Source: Pontibacter flavimaris (GTDB taxonomy: Bacteria > Bacteroidota > Bacteroidia > Cytophagales > Hymenobacteraceae). From it: a stretch of 64,000 bases of DNA. The stretch is from positions 620,001 to 684,000 of the forward strand of contig NZ_LVWA01000004.1 of NCBI RefSeq assembly GCF_001907195.1, given 5' to 3'. A model generated the notes under the pieces. That model searched no databases. It saw nothing but the letters and a program-made list of their open reading frames with translations, and had not been told where the DNA came from. Shown piece by piece: positions 24,945 to 33,542 of the stretch; positions within the stretch are counted from its first letter, which is position 1; each line of letters starts with the position of its first letter. Both the position numbers and the translations under genes were made by a program.

Positions 24945-25592
24945 ATGGAGAAACCTAAAGTATACTATGTGCAGGATGCCCTGTGCGGCTGGTGTTATGG
25001 CATGGGTCCCGTTATCTCCCGCCTGTATGAGGAGCAGGAGTACACGTTCGAGGTGCTGAGCGGCGGCATGATACGCGGCAACAACGTGCGCCCCATCAGC
25101 GGCATGGCCGCTTACATTAAGCAGACCAGCCCCCGCCTGGAGGAGATGACCGGCGTGAAGCTTACGGACACCTATCACCGCGAAATACTGGACAAAGGCA
25201 CGTACATGAGCAACTCTGAGCCGCCGGCTGTGGCCATGGCCATACTTAAGGAGCAGTTCCCGGAGCAGCAGGTGCCCCTGGCGGCAGCCATCCAAGAGCA
25301 GCACTTTGTGGAAGGCCTGGACCTGAACGAGGTGGAAACATACCTGCCGGTGGTGCGCGCCTTCGGGGCCGACGAGGCGGATTTCAGGAAGAAGTTTACA
25401 GATGAGAAGTACCTGGCAAAAGCGCGGGAGGAGTTTGAGCTGGTGGAGAACTGGGGGATAAACGGTTTCCCGGCGGTAGTATGCGAGGCAGGCGGCAAGT
25501 TATACCTGGCCGCGCGCGGCTTTCAGTCTTACGAGCAGTTGAGCGCCACCCTGCAGCAGGTGCGGCAGGAATCTCAGGCGGCCGGGAAGTGA
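24945..25592 (+). CDS. DsbA family protein with CGWC active site
   Basis: This 215-residue protein opens MEKPKVYYVQDALCGWCYG. The C14-x-x-C17 motif at the start of the first helix marks a thioredoxin-fold DsbA/FrnE-like oxidoreductase. The helical insertion (about 60-150) and the cis-Pro loop NGFPAVV near 179-185 fit. There is no signal peptide, so unlike DsbA it is cytosolic; relatives are described as polyketide-biosynthesis-like or stress-associated dithiol oxidoreductases. Its 3' end overlaps by 19 bp the convergent gene at 25574-25999. Confidence 0.86.
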   Translation: MEKPKVYYVQDALCGWCYGMGPVISRLYEEQEYTFEVLSGGMIRGNNVRPISGMAAYIKQTSPRLEEMTGVKLTDTYHREILDKGTYMSNSEPPAVAMAILKEQFPEQQVPLAAAIQEQHFVEGLDLNEVETYLPVVRAFGADEADFRKKFTDEKYLAKAREEFELVENWGINGFPAVVCEAGGKLYLAARGFQSYEQLSATLQQVRQESQAAGK

Positions 25593-25999
25593 TTGCCCTC
25601 GGTTGCCGCAACAAGCCACTCGTAGGCGGAGGTCAGGTCCTCGAACACGGCAACCTCAAAGGGGAAAGGCTCTATCTTATTGGTGTTCATAAAATACTGG
25701 AGCTGCTTTTGGGCAACAGGGTCGAAGGAGTTGATAAAGGCAAAGCGCTTTAGCGGGAGTCTGCGAAAACCCTCCAGGAACTCCTGTAGTGTCCATCGGG
25801 CGTCCTCCAGCGATATGGCGGCCAGCAAGCGCCGGTCTGCAATAGCGTAGGGCGTGTGCATCTCATCCACCAGGTGCAGGAATTGGAGGAGCGTATTCCG
25901 GTACTCCTGGCTTGTACAGCGCCCATACCACTGGCTTACGATCACGTTGTGGGCTGCATAGTACTCTATGTGGTGAAAGGGAGTAGAGGCTAGAACCAT
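25574..25999 (-). CDS. Hypothetical protein, STAS/SpoIIAA-like fold possible
   Basis: A 141-residue soluble protein. Its pattern FHHIEYYAAHNVIVSQWYGRCTSQEYRNTLLQFLHLVDEM...YAIADRRLLAAISLEDARWTLQEFLEGFRRLPLKRFAFINS alternates strands and helices in the way of STAS/SpoIIAA-like regulators found widely in Cytophagales. I cannot confirm this. Its last 19 bases overlap the last 19 bases of the DsbA-like gene, in antiparallel orientation, so the two messages share a complementary 3' end. Confidence 0.65.
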   Translation of the reverse strand: MVLASTPFHHIEYYAAHNVIVSQWYGRCTSQEYRNTLLQFLHLVDEMHTPYAIADRRLLAAISLEDARWTLQEFLEGFRRLPLKRFAFINSFDPVAQKQLQYFMNTNKIEPFPFEVAVFEDLTSAYEWLVAATEGNHFPAA

Positions 26000-26139
26000 A
26001 GGCCGCTGTTTAGGGTCCGATTACATTCCTTAATGTTAAGGAATTATCTGCTCAAATCCAAGGCATAAATCGTAATAGAACTAAAAAAAATAATATAACT
26101 ATTGCGCATTATAACGCCCTGTCCGGAACTGGGCAGCAG

Positions 26140-26173
26140 GCTCCTCAGCGGCCGTAAAATGCCGCTGAGGAGC
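26140..26173 (-). terminator. Hairpin terminator downstream of the small acidic protein gene
   Basis: A 13-bp stem GCTCCTCAGCGGC / GCCGCTGAGGAGC lies just after the stop of the gene at 26194-26415; the T tract on the minus strand is weak. Confidence 0.6.
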
Positions 26174-26193
26174 TTTATAGATACTTTTCTCCC

Positions 26194-26415
26194 TTACTTG
26201 GTGCGCAGGTTGTTTGCATTGCTGCCGTCCAGTTTTCGGGTGTCCTCTTCGTTCTTGGCCGCTACGTTGCCACCCTCCTCCTTGCCCTCCGGTTCGCTGT
26301 CGAGTATGTCGGTTTCCTCTTTCTTCACTCCTTCCAGTGGTTCCGGGTTCTCGTCGGGCAGGCGCTTGCTCTCGTCGGCGTTGGTAATGATGTCGTCTTC
26401 CTTTGGTGTTTCCAT
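26194..26415 (-). CDS. Small acidic, probably disordered protein
   Basis: A 73-residue protein rich in Glu, Asp, Lys and Asn (PDENPEPLEGVKKEETDILD). No hydrophobic core or signal is visible, so it is predicted to be unfolded and cytosolic. A stop codon and a hairpin terminator follow, and codon use fits the genome, which supports it being a real gene. No family is recognised. Confidence 0.5.
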   Translation of the reverse strand: METPKEDDIITNADESKRLPDENPEPLEGVKKEETDILDSEPEGKEEGGNVAAKNEEDTRKLDGSNANNLRTK

Positions 26416-26532
26416 GATTTTTAGCGTTTGGTTCCTGGTTATCTATACATACAGGTACTGCCAAAGCCGCCGCTTTGTTTGTGCCTGATGCGGGGGCATC
26501 CTCTAAAATAATCCACATCTAGGCACTTTTAC

Positions 26533-26564
26533 GTTGCGAGCCCCAACATTTTGCCTTAACTTTG
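26533..26564 (+). promoter_or_regulatory. Candidate promoter of carB
   Basis: A -7 box TAACTTTG (26557-26564) is a perfect TAnnTTTG. Twenty bases upstream is GTTG (26533-26536), three of four to the -33 consensus TTTG. The distance to the carB ATG (26587) implies a very short leader. Confidence 0.6.
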
Positions 26565-26586
26565 GGCAATTTATACATACCACCCA

Positions 26587-29400
26587 ATGCCTAAAGACAC
26601 CTCCATTAAATCCGTTCTCATCATAGGCTCTGGACCAATCGTTATCGGCCAGGCTTGCGAATTCGATTACTCTGGCTCCCAGGCCGCCCGCTCTTTAAGA
26701 GAAGAGGGTATAGAGGTTACACTCATTAACTCCAACCCGGCTACCATCATGACGGACCCGGTTACGGCGGATAACGTGTACCTGAAGCCATTGGAGAAGA
26801 AGTACATCATTGAGATCCTAGAAAAACATAAAATTGACGCTGTGCTGCCTACCATGGGCGGACAAACAGCCCTGAACCTGGCCATCGAGTGCGATAAGGC
26901 CGGCATCTGGGAGAAGTATGGCGTTCGCATTATCGGTGTGGACATCAGGGCCATCGAGACCACCGAAGACCGCGAGCAATTCCGTCTGAAAATGCTGGAG
27001 CTGGGCGTAAACGTTTGTAAAGGAGAAACAGCCACCTCGTTCTTAGAGGGCAAGGAGATAGCCCAGGAAATCGGTTTCCCGTTGGTGATTCGCCCTTCGT
27101 TTACCCTTGGTGGTACGGGGGGCGGTTTTGTTAATACCCCTGAGGAGTTCGACGCGGCCCTTACCCGCGGCCTGCACGCCTCGCCAACCCACGAAGTGCT
27201 GGTAGAGCAAAGCATCATGGGCTGGAAAGAGTATGAGCTGGAACTGCTGCGCGATAACCTGGGCAACGTGATCATCATCTGCTCCATCGAAAACTTCGAC
27301 CCGATGGGCATTCACACCGGCGACTCGATTACCGTGGCTCCGGCCATGACGCTGCCGGACACTGTGTACCAGCAAATGCGCGACCTGGCCATTAAAATGA
27401 TGAACGGCATCGGGCAGTTTGCCGGCGGCTGTAACGTGCAGTTCTCGGTTAATCCCGACGACGACACGATCATTGCCATCGAGATCAACCCGCGCGTATC
27501 GCGCTCCTCGGCCCTGGCCTCCAAAGCAACGGGTTACCCCATCGCCAAGATCGCGGCCAAACTGGCTATCGGCTACAACCTGGACGAGCTGAAGAACGCT
27601 ATCACCAAAACCACATCGGCCTACTTTGAGCCTGCCCTGGACTACGTGATCGTAAAAATCCCGCGCTGGAACTTCGATAAATTCCCGGGCGTGGACCGCA
27701 GGCTTGGCTTGCAGATGAAATCCGTGGGAGAGGTAATGGGCATTGGCCGTACGTTCCAGGAGGCACTGCAGAAAGCCTGCCAGAGCTTAGAGATCAAGCG
27801 CAACGGCATCGGTGCCGACGGCAAAGAAGAAACCGATTACAACAAGCTTATCCACAGCCTTGCCAACCCAAGCTGGAACAGGTTGTTTAGTATAAAAGAT
27901 GCCATGCGCATCGGTATCCCGACGAACACGATCCAGAAGATCACCAAAATCGACCCGTGGTTCCTGGCCCAGATAGAGGAGCTGGACATGATGGAGAAGG
28001 AGATCGAGAAGTATAGCCTGGCTACCATTCCGGCTGACTTACTGCGTGATGCCAAGGTGAAAGGCTACGCCGACCGCCAGATTGCCCACCTGCTGCGCTG
28101 CAAGGAAAGCGAAGTGTTTAACGTGCGCAAAGAGCTGGGCATTAACCGCGTGTACAAAATGGTGGACACCTGCGCAGCCGAGTTCGAAGCCAAAACGCCA
28201 TACTTCTACAGCACCTACGAGGGCGAGAACGAAAGCATTGTTTCCGACAGGAAGAAGGTGGTGGTGCTGGGCTCCGGTCCAAACCGCATTGGCCAGGGCA
28301 TCGAGTTTGACTACAGCTGCGTGCATGGCGTTTTGGCTGCCAAGGAGTGCGGCTACGAAACCATCATGATCAACTGTAACCCTGAGACCGTAAGTACAGA
28401 CTTCGACATTGCCGACAAGCTATACTTTGAGCCGGTGTTCTGGGAGCACATCTACGAGATCATACTTCATGAAAAGCCGGAGGGCGTGATCGTGCAACTG
28501 GGCGGGCAAACTGCCCTGAAGCTGGCCGAGAAGCTGGACCGTTACGGCATCAAGGTAATGGGCACCAGCTACCAGGCCCTTGACCTGGCCGAGGACCGTG
28601 GTTCATTCTCTTCGCTGCTGCGCGACCTGGGTATCCCGTATCCGCCGTTTGCCGTGATCGAGACGGCCGAGGAAGCGCTGGAACTGAGCAAAGAGCTGAA
28701 GTTTCCGCTGCTGGTGCGCCCAAGCTACGTGCTGGGTGGCCAGAACATGAAGATCGTGATCAACGACAAGGAACTGGAAGCCCACGTCATCGACCTGCTG
28801 AAGGATCATCCAGGCAACAAGGTGCTGCTCGACCACTTCCTCGACAATGCCATTGAGGCCGAGGCCGACGCCATCTGCGATGGTGAGGACGTGTACATCT
28901 GCGGTATCATGGAACACATCGAGCCGGCTGGTATCCACTCCGGCGACTCTTATGCCGTGCTGCCTCCGTTTGACCTGAGCGAGAACGTGCTCAATCAGAT
29001 TGAGGAGTACACCAAGAAGATTGCGGTGGCCCTGCAGACGGTGGGTGTGATCAACATCCAGTTTGCCATCAAGAACGAGATCGTGTACATCATCGAGGCT
29101 AACCCGCGTGCGTCGCGTACGTTCCCGTTCATTGCCAAGGCCTACCGCGAGCCGTACATCAACTACGCCACCAAGATCATGCTGGGCGAGGCGAAGGTGA
29201 AGGACTTCAACTTTACCCCGCACAAAGAAGGCTACGCCATCAAGGTGCCGGTGTTCTCCTACAACAAGTTCCCGGAAGTGAACAAGGAGCTCGGCCCGGA
29301 GATGAAGTCCACCGGCGAGGCCATCTACTTCATCGACGACCTGCACGACGATTACTTCACCAAAGTATACTCCGAGCGGAATATGTATATGAGTAAGTAA
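26587..29400 (+). CDS. carB: Carbamoyl phosphate synthase large subunit, without C-terminal regulatory domain
   Basis: The 937-residue subunit makes carbamoyl phosphate from ammonia, bicarbonate and 2 ATP for arginine and pyrimidine synthesis. The first half (1-400) holds the carboxyphosphate ATP-grasp domain: GSGPIVIGQACEFDYSGSQ, PTMGGQTALN and RPSFTLGGTGGGF. An oligomerisation domain follows (about 400-550), then the second ATP-grasp half: GSGPNRIGQGIEFDYSCVH, QLGGQTALKLAE and RPSYVLGGQNMK. It ends at ...FTKVYSERNMYMSK, where the MGS-like allosteric domain of the 1073-residue E. coli protein would start. That domain is absent, as in many Cytophagales. CarA is not adjacent. A strong terminator follows at 29418-29450. 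Confidence 0.97.
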   Translation: MPKDTSIKSVLIIGSGPIVIGQACEFDYSGSQAARSLREEGIEVTLINSNPATIMTDPVTADNVYLKPLEKKYIIEILEKHKIDAVLPTMGGQTALNLAIECDKAGIWEKYGVRIIGVDIRAIETTEDREQFRLKMLELGVNVCKGETATSFLEGKEIAQEIGFPLVIRPSFTLGGTGGGFVNTPEEFDAALTRGLHASPTHEVLVEQSIMGWKEYELELLRDNLGNVIIICSIENFDPMGIHTGDSITVAPAMTLPDTVYQQMRDLAIKMMNGIGQFAGGCNVQFSVNPDDDTIIAIEINPRVSRSSALASKATGYPIAKIAAKLAIGYNLDELKNAITKTTSAYFEPALDYVIVKIPRWNFDKFPGVDRRLGLQMKSVGEVMGIGRTFQEALQKACQSLEIKRNGIGADGKEETDYNKLIHSLANPSWNRLFSIKDAMRIGIPTNTIQKITKIDPWFLAQIEELDMMEKEIEKYSLATIPADLLRDAKVKGYADRQIAHLLRCKESEVFNVRKELGINRVYKMVDTCAAEFEAKTPYFYSTYEGENESIVSDRKKVVVLGSGPNRIGQGIEFDYSCVHGVLAAKECGYETIMINCNPETVSTDFDIADKLYFEPVFWEHIYEIILHEKPEGVIVQLGGQTALKLAEKLDRYGIKVMGTSYQALDLAEDRGSFSSLLRDLGIPYPPFAVIETAEEALELSKELKFPLLVRPSYVLGGQNMKIVINDKELEAHVIDLLKDHPGNKVLLDHFLDNAIEAEADAICDGEDVYICGIMEHIEPAGIHSGDSYAVLPPFDLSENVLNQIEEYTKKIAVALQTVGVINIQFAIKNEIVYIIEANPRASRTFPFIAKAYREPYINYATKIMLGEAKVKDFNFTPHKEGYAIKVPVFSYNKFPEVNKELGPEMKSTGEAIYFIDDLHDDYFTKVYSERNMYMSK

Positions 29401-29417
29401 GAAGTATAAAGTTGCTC

Positions 29418-29455
29418 AAATCCCTCTTCTGCCTGGCAGAAGAGGGATTTTGTTT
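29418..29455 (+). terminator. Rho-independent terminator of carB
   Basis: A perfect 16-bp stem AAATCCCTCTTCTGCC / GGCAGAAGAGGGATTT (29418-29433 with 29435-29450) is followed by TTGTTTT. Confidence 0.9.
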
Positions 29456-29671
29456 TGGTGTCTGGTGTATGCTTGGCTATACTTCCCCGCTTGTGCCTGG
29501 AAGGCGCTACTCCGGGTCCAACCACCCCTCCCAAGTATACACCCCTCCCCAACCCTCCCCTAAAAACAGGGGAGGGAGTATTCAGCAGATGATGATCATC
29601 CCCCTGCCCCCTTCAAAGGGGGACTTTGCTGAGGTTGCTTTATGGATAAGTATAAGTTTCATCGTCAAGAA

Positions 29672-29850
29672 CAGCAGCTATCGAATCTGATCCCAGCCTT
29701 TGGGTTGAGCGCCTATGCGAGTTTTTCCGGTGACGAGCGGCAGCGAGGCATTGCGACGCAGGAGCAAAGGAAAAGCTCCCAGCGCGATGCCCTTATCGAG
29801 GGCCCCTACCCCCAAGGCGAGGCCTCCTGGCCAGGAAGGAACCAAAGTAT
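29672..29850 (+). repeat. Dispersed structured intergenic repeat R1, copy 2 (diverged middle)
   Basis: Shares with copies 1 and 3 the head AGCAGCTATCGAATCTGA, the arm GCCTTTGGGTTGAGCGCC, a central CAGCGCGATGCCC and the tail AACCAAAGT, while the middle differs and is about 30 bp longer. The outer stem still forms with one mismatch (GCCTTTGGG with CCCCAAGGC). The whole 29401-30479 spacer (about 1.1 kb) holds no gene that I can support, only the carB terminator, repeats and at least twenty AAGTAT copies. Confidence 0.7.
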
Positions 29851-29972
29851 AAATGCAACAAGCAGGTTGTAAAGCCGTGGATCAGCGGAAGCTAGAAAGT
29901 ATAACTTGGTTCAAGCGGGAGGAAGCAGCGGCTAGGAAAGTATAAACCACCAAGTATGAGCAAAGTATGAAA

Positions 29973-30244
29973 GGCACAAGCGGACGCTCCGAAATGCTCC
30001 GGGACTTTCAGCTTGCGCCAGGAAAGTATAAAGTATAGCCCAAGTATGAATCAGCAAGTATAAGTATGGCTTACGCGGATTAAGAAATCCGCAGCAGAAT
30101 TGGTTCCGGACAAGGATGTCCGGAACAGCGAAAGAATAGTGGGAAATATAAAGTATGGCCAAAGTATGAATTATGGCTTTTCAAGCCACTCAAGTCACAG
30201 ACTCGACATCAACCGTAGGACACAAGTCTGAAGACTTGCGCCAG
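29973..30244 (+). repeat. R2/R3 hairpin repeats, locus 2
   Basis: It contains the long CACAAG...CTTGCGCCAG form (29973-30021) and the short form with stem AAGTCT/AGACTT (30219-30244). R3 is at 30175-30187 as GGCTT-TTC-AAGCC, differing from locus 1 by a base-pair swap that keeps the stem. Two other hairpins lie between: GCGGATT/AATCCGC (around 30079) and GTTCCGGACA/TGTCCGGAAC (around 30102). AAGTATAAA copies separate them. Confidence 0.7.
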
Positions 30245-30479
30245 AAAGTAGGGGAAGTATAAAGTATGGCGAAAGTATAAACCAGCCAATGAAAGTATAA
30301 CCCACCGTGCCAGACCGGAACTAAGCCATCAAAACCTGCATTTGAAAACTATACTCTTTATCTTTGCCGTACACCGCCAAAAAGTCAGGTAACAAAAGCT
30401 TGGCAAAGGAGTTGTAAACAAGTATAGGTATTGTTTTTGCAGTATGCTCTGGCGTACTTTTCAAAGAGATTTCAGCACA

Positions 30480-30758
30480 ATGATCAAATTCATATTCACC
30501 ACCTTACTCATCATTTTCTTCATCCGCATGGTAGCGCCGCCGCTGTTCAGGTGGTTGCTGGGGATGTTTATCCGGAAAAAGATGCGCAATGGCTCCTTTT
30601 TCTACACCAACATGCATCAGCAGCAGCGCCAGCAACAGGAGCAGCAAAGTCAGAACGGCCGCGCGAAAGGCGATGTTTCTATCGATTACATTCCGGAGCG
30701 GCCCGAGCGCAAGAGTTTCAAGGGCGGCGAGTACGTGGATTATGAAGAAGTAAAATAA
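30480..30758 (+). CDS. DUF4834 family small membrane protein
   Basis: I take the ATG at 30480-30482 (MIKFIFTTLLIIFFIRMVAPP), giving 92 residues: a single N-terminal membrane helix followed by a Gln-rich cytosolic tail (MHQQQRQQQEQQSQNGR) and a C-terminal PERPERKSFKGGEYVDYEEVK. This is the DUF4834 architecture, a family restricted to Bacteroidota and often found beside YfhO genes, as here. Function unknown. The next gene, YfhO, starts 42 bp downstream and is likely co-transcribed. Confidence 0.8.
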   Translation: MIKFIFTTLLIIFFIRMVAPPLFRWLLGMFIRKKMRNGSFFYTNMHQQQRQQQEQQSQNGRAKGDVSIDYIPERPERKSFKGGEYVDYEEVK

Positions 30759-30800
30759 AACTATTATCTTTCAAGCTCTATTCCGGGCTTTTTGAAAGAT

Positions 30801-33254
30801 ATGACGACTCCCTTTAATTTTAAACGCGATGTGCTGCCGCATGCCATCGCTGTACTTATTTTCCTGTTGCTCACGGCGGTCTACTTCTCGCCGGTCCTGT
30901 TCCAGGACAAAGGCCTCGCCCAGCACGACATTCTGCAGTTCAAGGGCGGTGCCAAAGAGATCCAGGATTACCGCGAGCGCACCGGCGAGGAAGCCCTCTG
31001 GACCAACTCCATGTTCGGAGGCATGCCGGCCTACCTCATCCAGACAAAATTCCCCGGCGACTGGTCGGGCTACATCCACAAGATCCTGACATTCGACCTG
31101 CCGGCTCTGGCAGGGAATATTTTTATCACGCTGATCTGCGCCTACATCCTCTTGGTGGCCATGGGCATGAGCTCCTGGCTGGCCATTATAGGGGCGGTGG
31201 CCTTCTCCTTTACGTCTTACAACCTCATTATCCTGGAGGCGGGGCATAATACCAAGTCCCTGACCATTGCCTACATTCCGATGGTGCTGGCTGGCCTGAT
31301 CTATGCGCTGCGCAAAAACCTTTGGATCGGAGCGGCCCTGTTTGCCGTGGGCCTGACGATGAACCTGCACTTCAACCACCTGCAGATGACTTATTACATG
31401 CTGCTGCTGGTGCTGGTGTTCGCCGTGGTGGAGATCATTTACGCGATCAAGCATGGCACTTTTGCCGAGCTGCTGAAGCGTGGCGTGGTGCTGTTGGTGG
31501 CGGCCATACTGGCCGTGGGCGTGAACTTCGGCAGGCTGTATACCACGGCCGAGTACACCGAGTACAGCATCCGGGGCAAATCCGAACTCACGCAGCCAAA
31601 CAGTGGCGATGGCGTAGGAAGCGGACTAGACCGCGAATATGCCTTTAACTGGAGCTACGGCGTAGGCGAAACCATGACCCTGCTAATACCGGACTTTTAC
31701 GGCGGCAGCAGCAGCGCGCCGCTTGACACCGATTCTGAAACGTATAATGCCTTTACGAAAATGGGAGCCGCACCGGCACAGGCAGAGCAGCTCGTGAAAC
31801 AGGGTCTGCCCATGTACTGGGGTCCGCAGCCCATGACGAGCGGCCCGGTGTACGTGGGCGCTGTGGTGATATTCCTGTTTGTACTGGGGATGTTCATCGT
31901 AGATCGCCGCTGGACAAGCTGGCTGGTGGCCGGAACCATCCTTTCCATTGTGCTGGCCTGGGGTAAGAACTTCGAGGCTTTCAACTACTTCATGTTCGAT
32001 TACTTCCCGCTCTACAACAAGTTCAGGGCAGTATCGTCGGCACTCGTCATTGCCCAGATCACCATTCCGTTCCTGGCTATACTGGCCCTCTGGAAACTGA
32101 TCAACGAAAGAAACCAGCTCAAGGATTTAGATAAAAAACTGCTGCTTTCGGGAGGCATCACGGCCGGCATCTGTTTGCTGGTGTGGCTCTTTGCTGGTAC
32201 GGCCAGCTTTGTTTCCGGCGCCGACCAGCAGCTGATACAGGCGCAGTTTCCGATCGACGCCATCCGCGCCGACCGCGAAAGTATGATGCGCTCCGATGCC
32301 TTCCGCTCGCTGGTGTTTATCCTGCTGGCTGGCGGCCTGTTATACTTCTATGTGAAGAACAAGGTATCGGCTACGGTGGCCATGGCCGGTGTGGGAATAC
32401 TGGTGCTGGTGGATCTGTGGTCGGTGGATCAGCGCTACCTGAACAACGGTGACTTCGAGCGCCGCGTGGAGGCCAATTTCTTCCAGCCCACTCCTGCTGA
32501 CCAGATGATCCTGCAGGACAAGGACCCGGAAAGAGGCCTGAGCTACCGCGTTATTAACCTGCCCAATCCGTTTAACGATGCCCGTACTTCCTACTTCCAC
32601 AAGTCGGTAGGCGGCTACCACGGGGCCAAGCTGCGTCGCTACCAGGACCTGATCGACCGCCAGATTTCGAAGAACAACCTGGAGGTGCTGCGCATGCTCA
32701 ACACCCGCTATGCCATTACGGGCAACCCGCAGCAGCCGGTGCAGCGCATTCCGGACGCCCTGGGCAATGCCTGGTTTGTAGAGGAAGTGCAGCCGGTAGA
32801 GTCGCCGGATGCCGAGCTGGACGCCCTAACCATGTTTGATGCCGGTGCCACGGCTGTGATCGACGTAAAGAAATTTCCGATTGAGCGCCGCTTCTTCAGT
32901 GCAGACAGTGCCAATATCAAGCTGACGGAGTATGAGCCAAACTACCTCAAGTATGAGTATGAGGCTGCCAAAGAAGGGCTGGTCGTGTTCTCGGAGATCT
33001 ACTACCCGGCCGGCTGGCAAGCCTACCTGGATGGGGAGCCGGTAGAGCACATCCGCGCCAACTACGTGCTGCGCGCCATGGAGGTGCCGGCTGGCAAGCA
33101 CACCATCGAGTTTAAGTTCGCGCCGCAGTCTTACTACACCGGCAATACCGTATCGCTGATCTCGTCCATTATACTTGTGCTGGTTGTGGCCGGCGCCATT
33201 TTCTACGCTGTAAGGACCAAACCGGTAGAGGAACCGATCGTAGAGAAAGTATAA
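30801..33254 (+). CDS. YfhO family membrane protein
   Basis: From the ATG at 30801 the protein has 817 residues (an alternative TTG lies nine bases upstream). It has an N-terminal membrane half of about 12 helices, beginning ATLPHAIAVLIFLLLTAVYFSPVLF-like, with the conserved loop DILQFKGGAKEIQDYR...LWTNSMFGGMPAYLIQ, and a C-terminal soluble domain from about residue 530 with the terminal YYPAGWQAYLDGEPVEHIRANYVLRAM. YfhO proteins are glycosyltransferase-C-like and are implicated in lipoteichoic acid glycosylation in Bacillus; in Bacteroidota the substrate is unknown. The stop codon is supplied by an AAGTATA copy (GAG AAA GTA TAA). Confidence 0.88.
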   Translation: MTTPFNFKRDVLPHAIAVLIFLLLTAVYFSPVLFQDKGLAQHDILQFKGGAKEIQDYRERTGEEALWTNSMFGGMPAYLIQTKFPGDWSGYIHKILTFDLPALAGNIFITLICAYILLVAMGMSSWLAIIGAVAFSFTSYNLIILEAGHNTKSLTIAYIPMVLAGLIYALRKNLWIGAALFAVGLTMNLHFNHLQMTYYMLLLVLVFAVVEIIYAIKHGTFAELLKRGVVLLVAAILAVGVNFGRLYTTAEYTEYSIRGKSELTQPNSGDGVGSGLDREYAFNWSYGVGETMTLLIPDFYGGSSSAPLDTDSETYNAFTKMGAAPAQAEQLVKQGLPMYWGPQPMTSGPVYVGAVVIFLFVLGMFIVDRRWTSWLVAGTILSIVLAWGKNFEAFNYFMFDYFPLYNKFRAVSSALVIAQITIPFLAILALWKLINERNQLKDLDKKLLLSGGITAGICLLVWLFAGTASFVSGADQQLIQAQFPIDAIRADRESMMRSDAFRSLVFILLAGGLLYFYVKNKVSATVAMAGVGILVLVDLWSVDQRYLNNGDFERRVEANFFQPTPADQMILQDKDPERGLSYRVINLPNPFNDARTSYFHKSVGGYHGAKLRRYQDLIDRQISKNNLEVLRMLNTRYAITGNPQQPVQRIPDALGNAWFVEEVQPVESPDAELDALTMFDAGATAVIDVKKFPIERRFFSADSANIKLTEYEPNYLKYEYEAAKEGLVVFSEIYYPAGWQAYLDGEPVEHIRANYVLRAMEVPAGKHTIEFKFAPQSYYTGNTVSLISSIILVLVVAGAIFYAVRTKPVEEPIVEKV

Positions 33255-33257
33255 CTG

Positions 33258-33490
33258 AGTTAGAAAGTTAAAAAGTTAGAAGGTTAGAAAGTTTTGGGAG
33301 TTCAGGAGTTGGCTCTGTAGGGATAGGTCGTGACCTGTCCGCGCTACACCAGCAGCAATGCAACTTATACTTCAGCCAGAGTAATTACGGAGTTCCCCGC
33401 CTTGGCTAAGGAGGGGTTAGGGGTGGTTGGACCTGGTAAAGCTATCCTTCACATCCTCCTATCCTGAAAATCCTGATTCAGACAATTTAT
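33258..33490 (+). repeat. Composite dispersed repeat, copy 1
   Basis: Four modules follow in order: AT-rich GTTAGAAA-type words (33258-33290); a palindrome GGATAGGTCGTGACCTGTCC in 33317-33348; a CCCCGCCTTGG...GGAGGGGTTAGGGG module (33393-33430); and CCTGAAAATCCTGATTCAGA (near 33464-33483). The same order recurs at 36521-36800, and parts recur inverted at 42405-42610. No gene is present in it. A terminator-like hairpin follows (33498-33519). Confidence 0.8.
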
Positions 33491-33497
33491 AAAGTAT

Positions 33498-33528
33498 AGC
33501 CCTGGCTTTTGCCGGGGCTTCTTTTTTG
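33498..33528 (+). terminator. Hairpin with T tract downstream of the YfhO gene
   Basis: AGCCCTGGC / GCCGGGGCT (33498-33506 with 33511-33519, one wobble) is followed by TCTTTTTTG. It lies 15 bp before the next gene's start. Confidence 0.7.
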
Positions 33529-33542
33529 TAAATATTGCAAGT

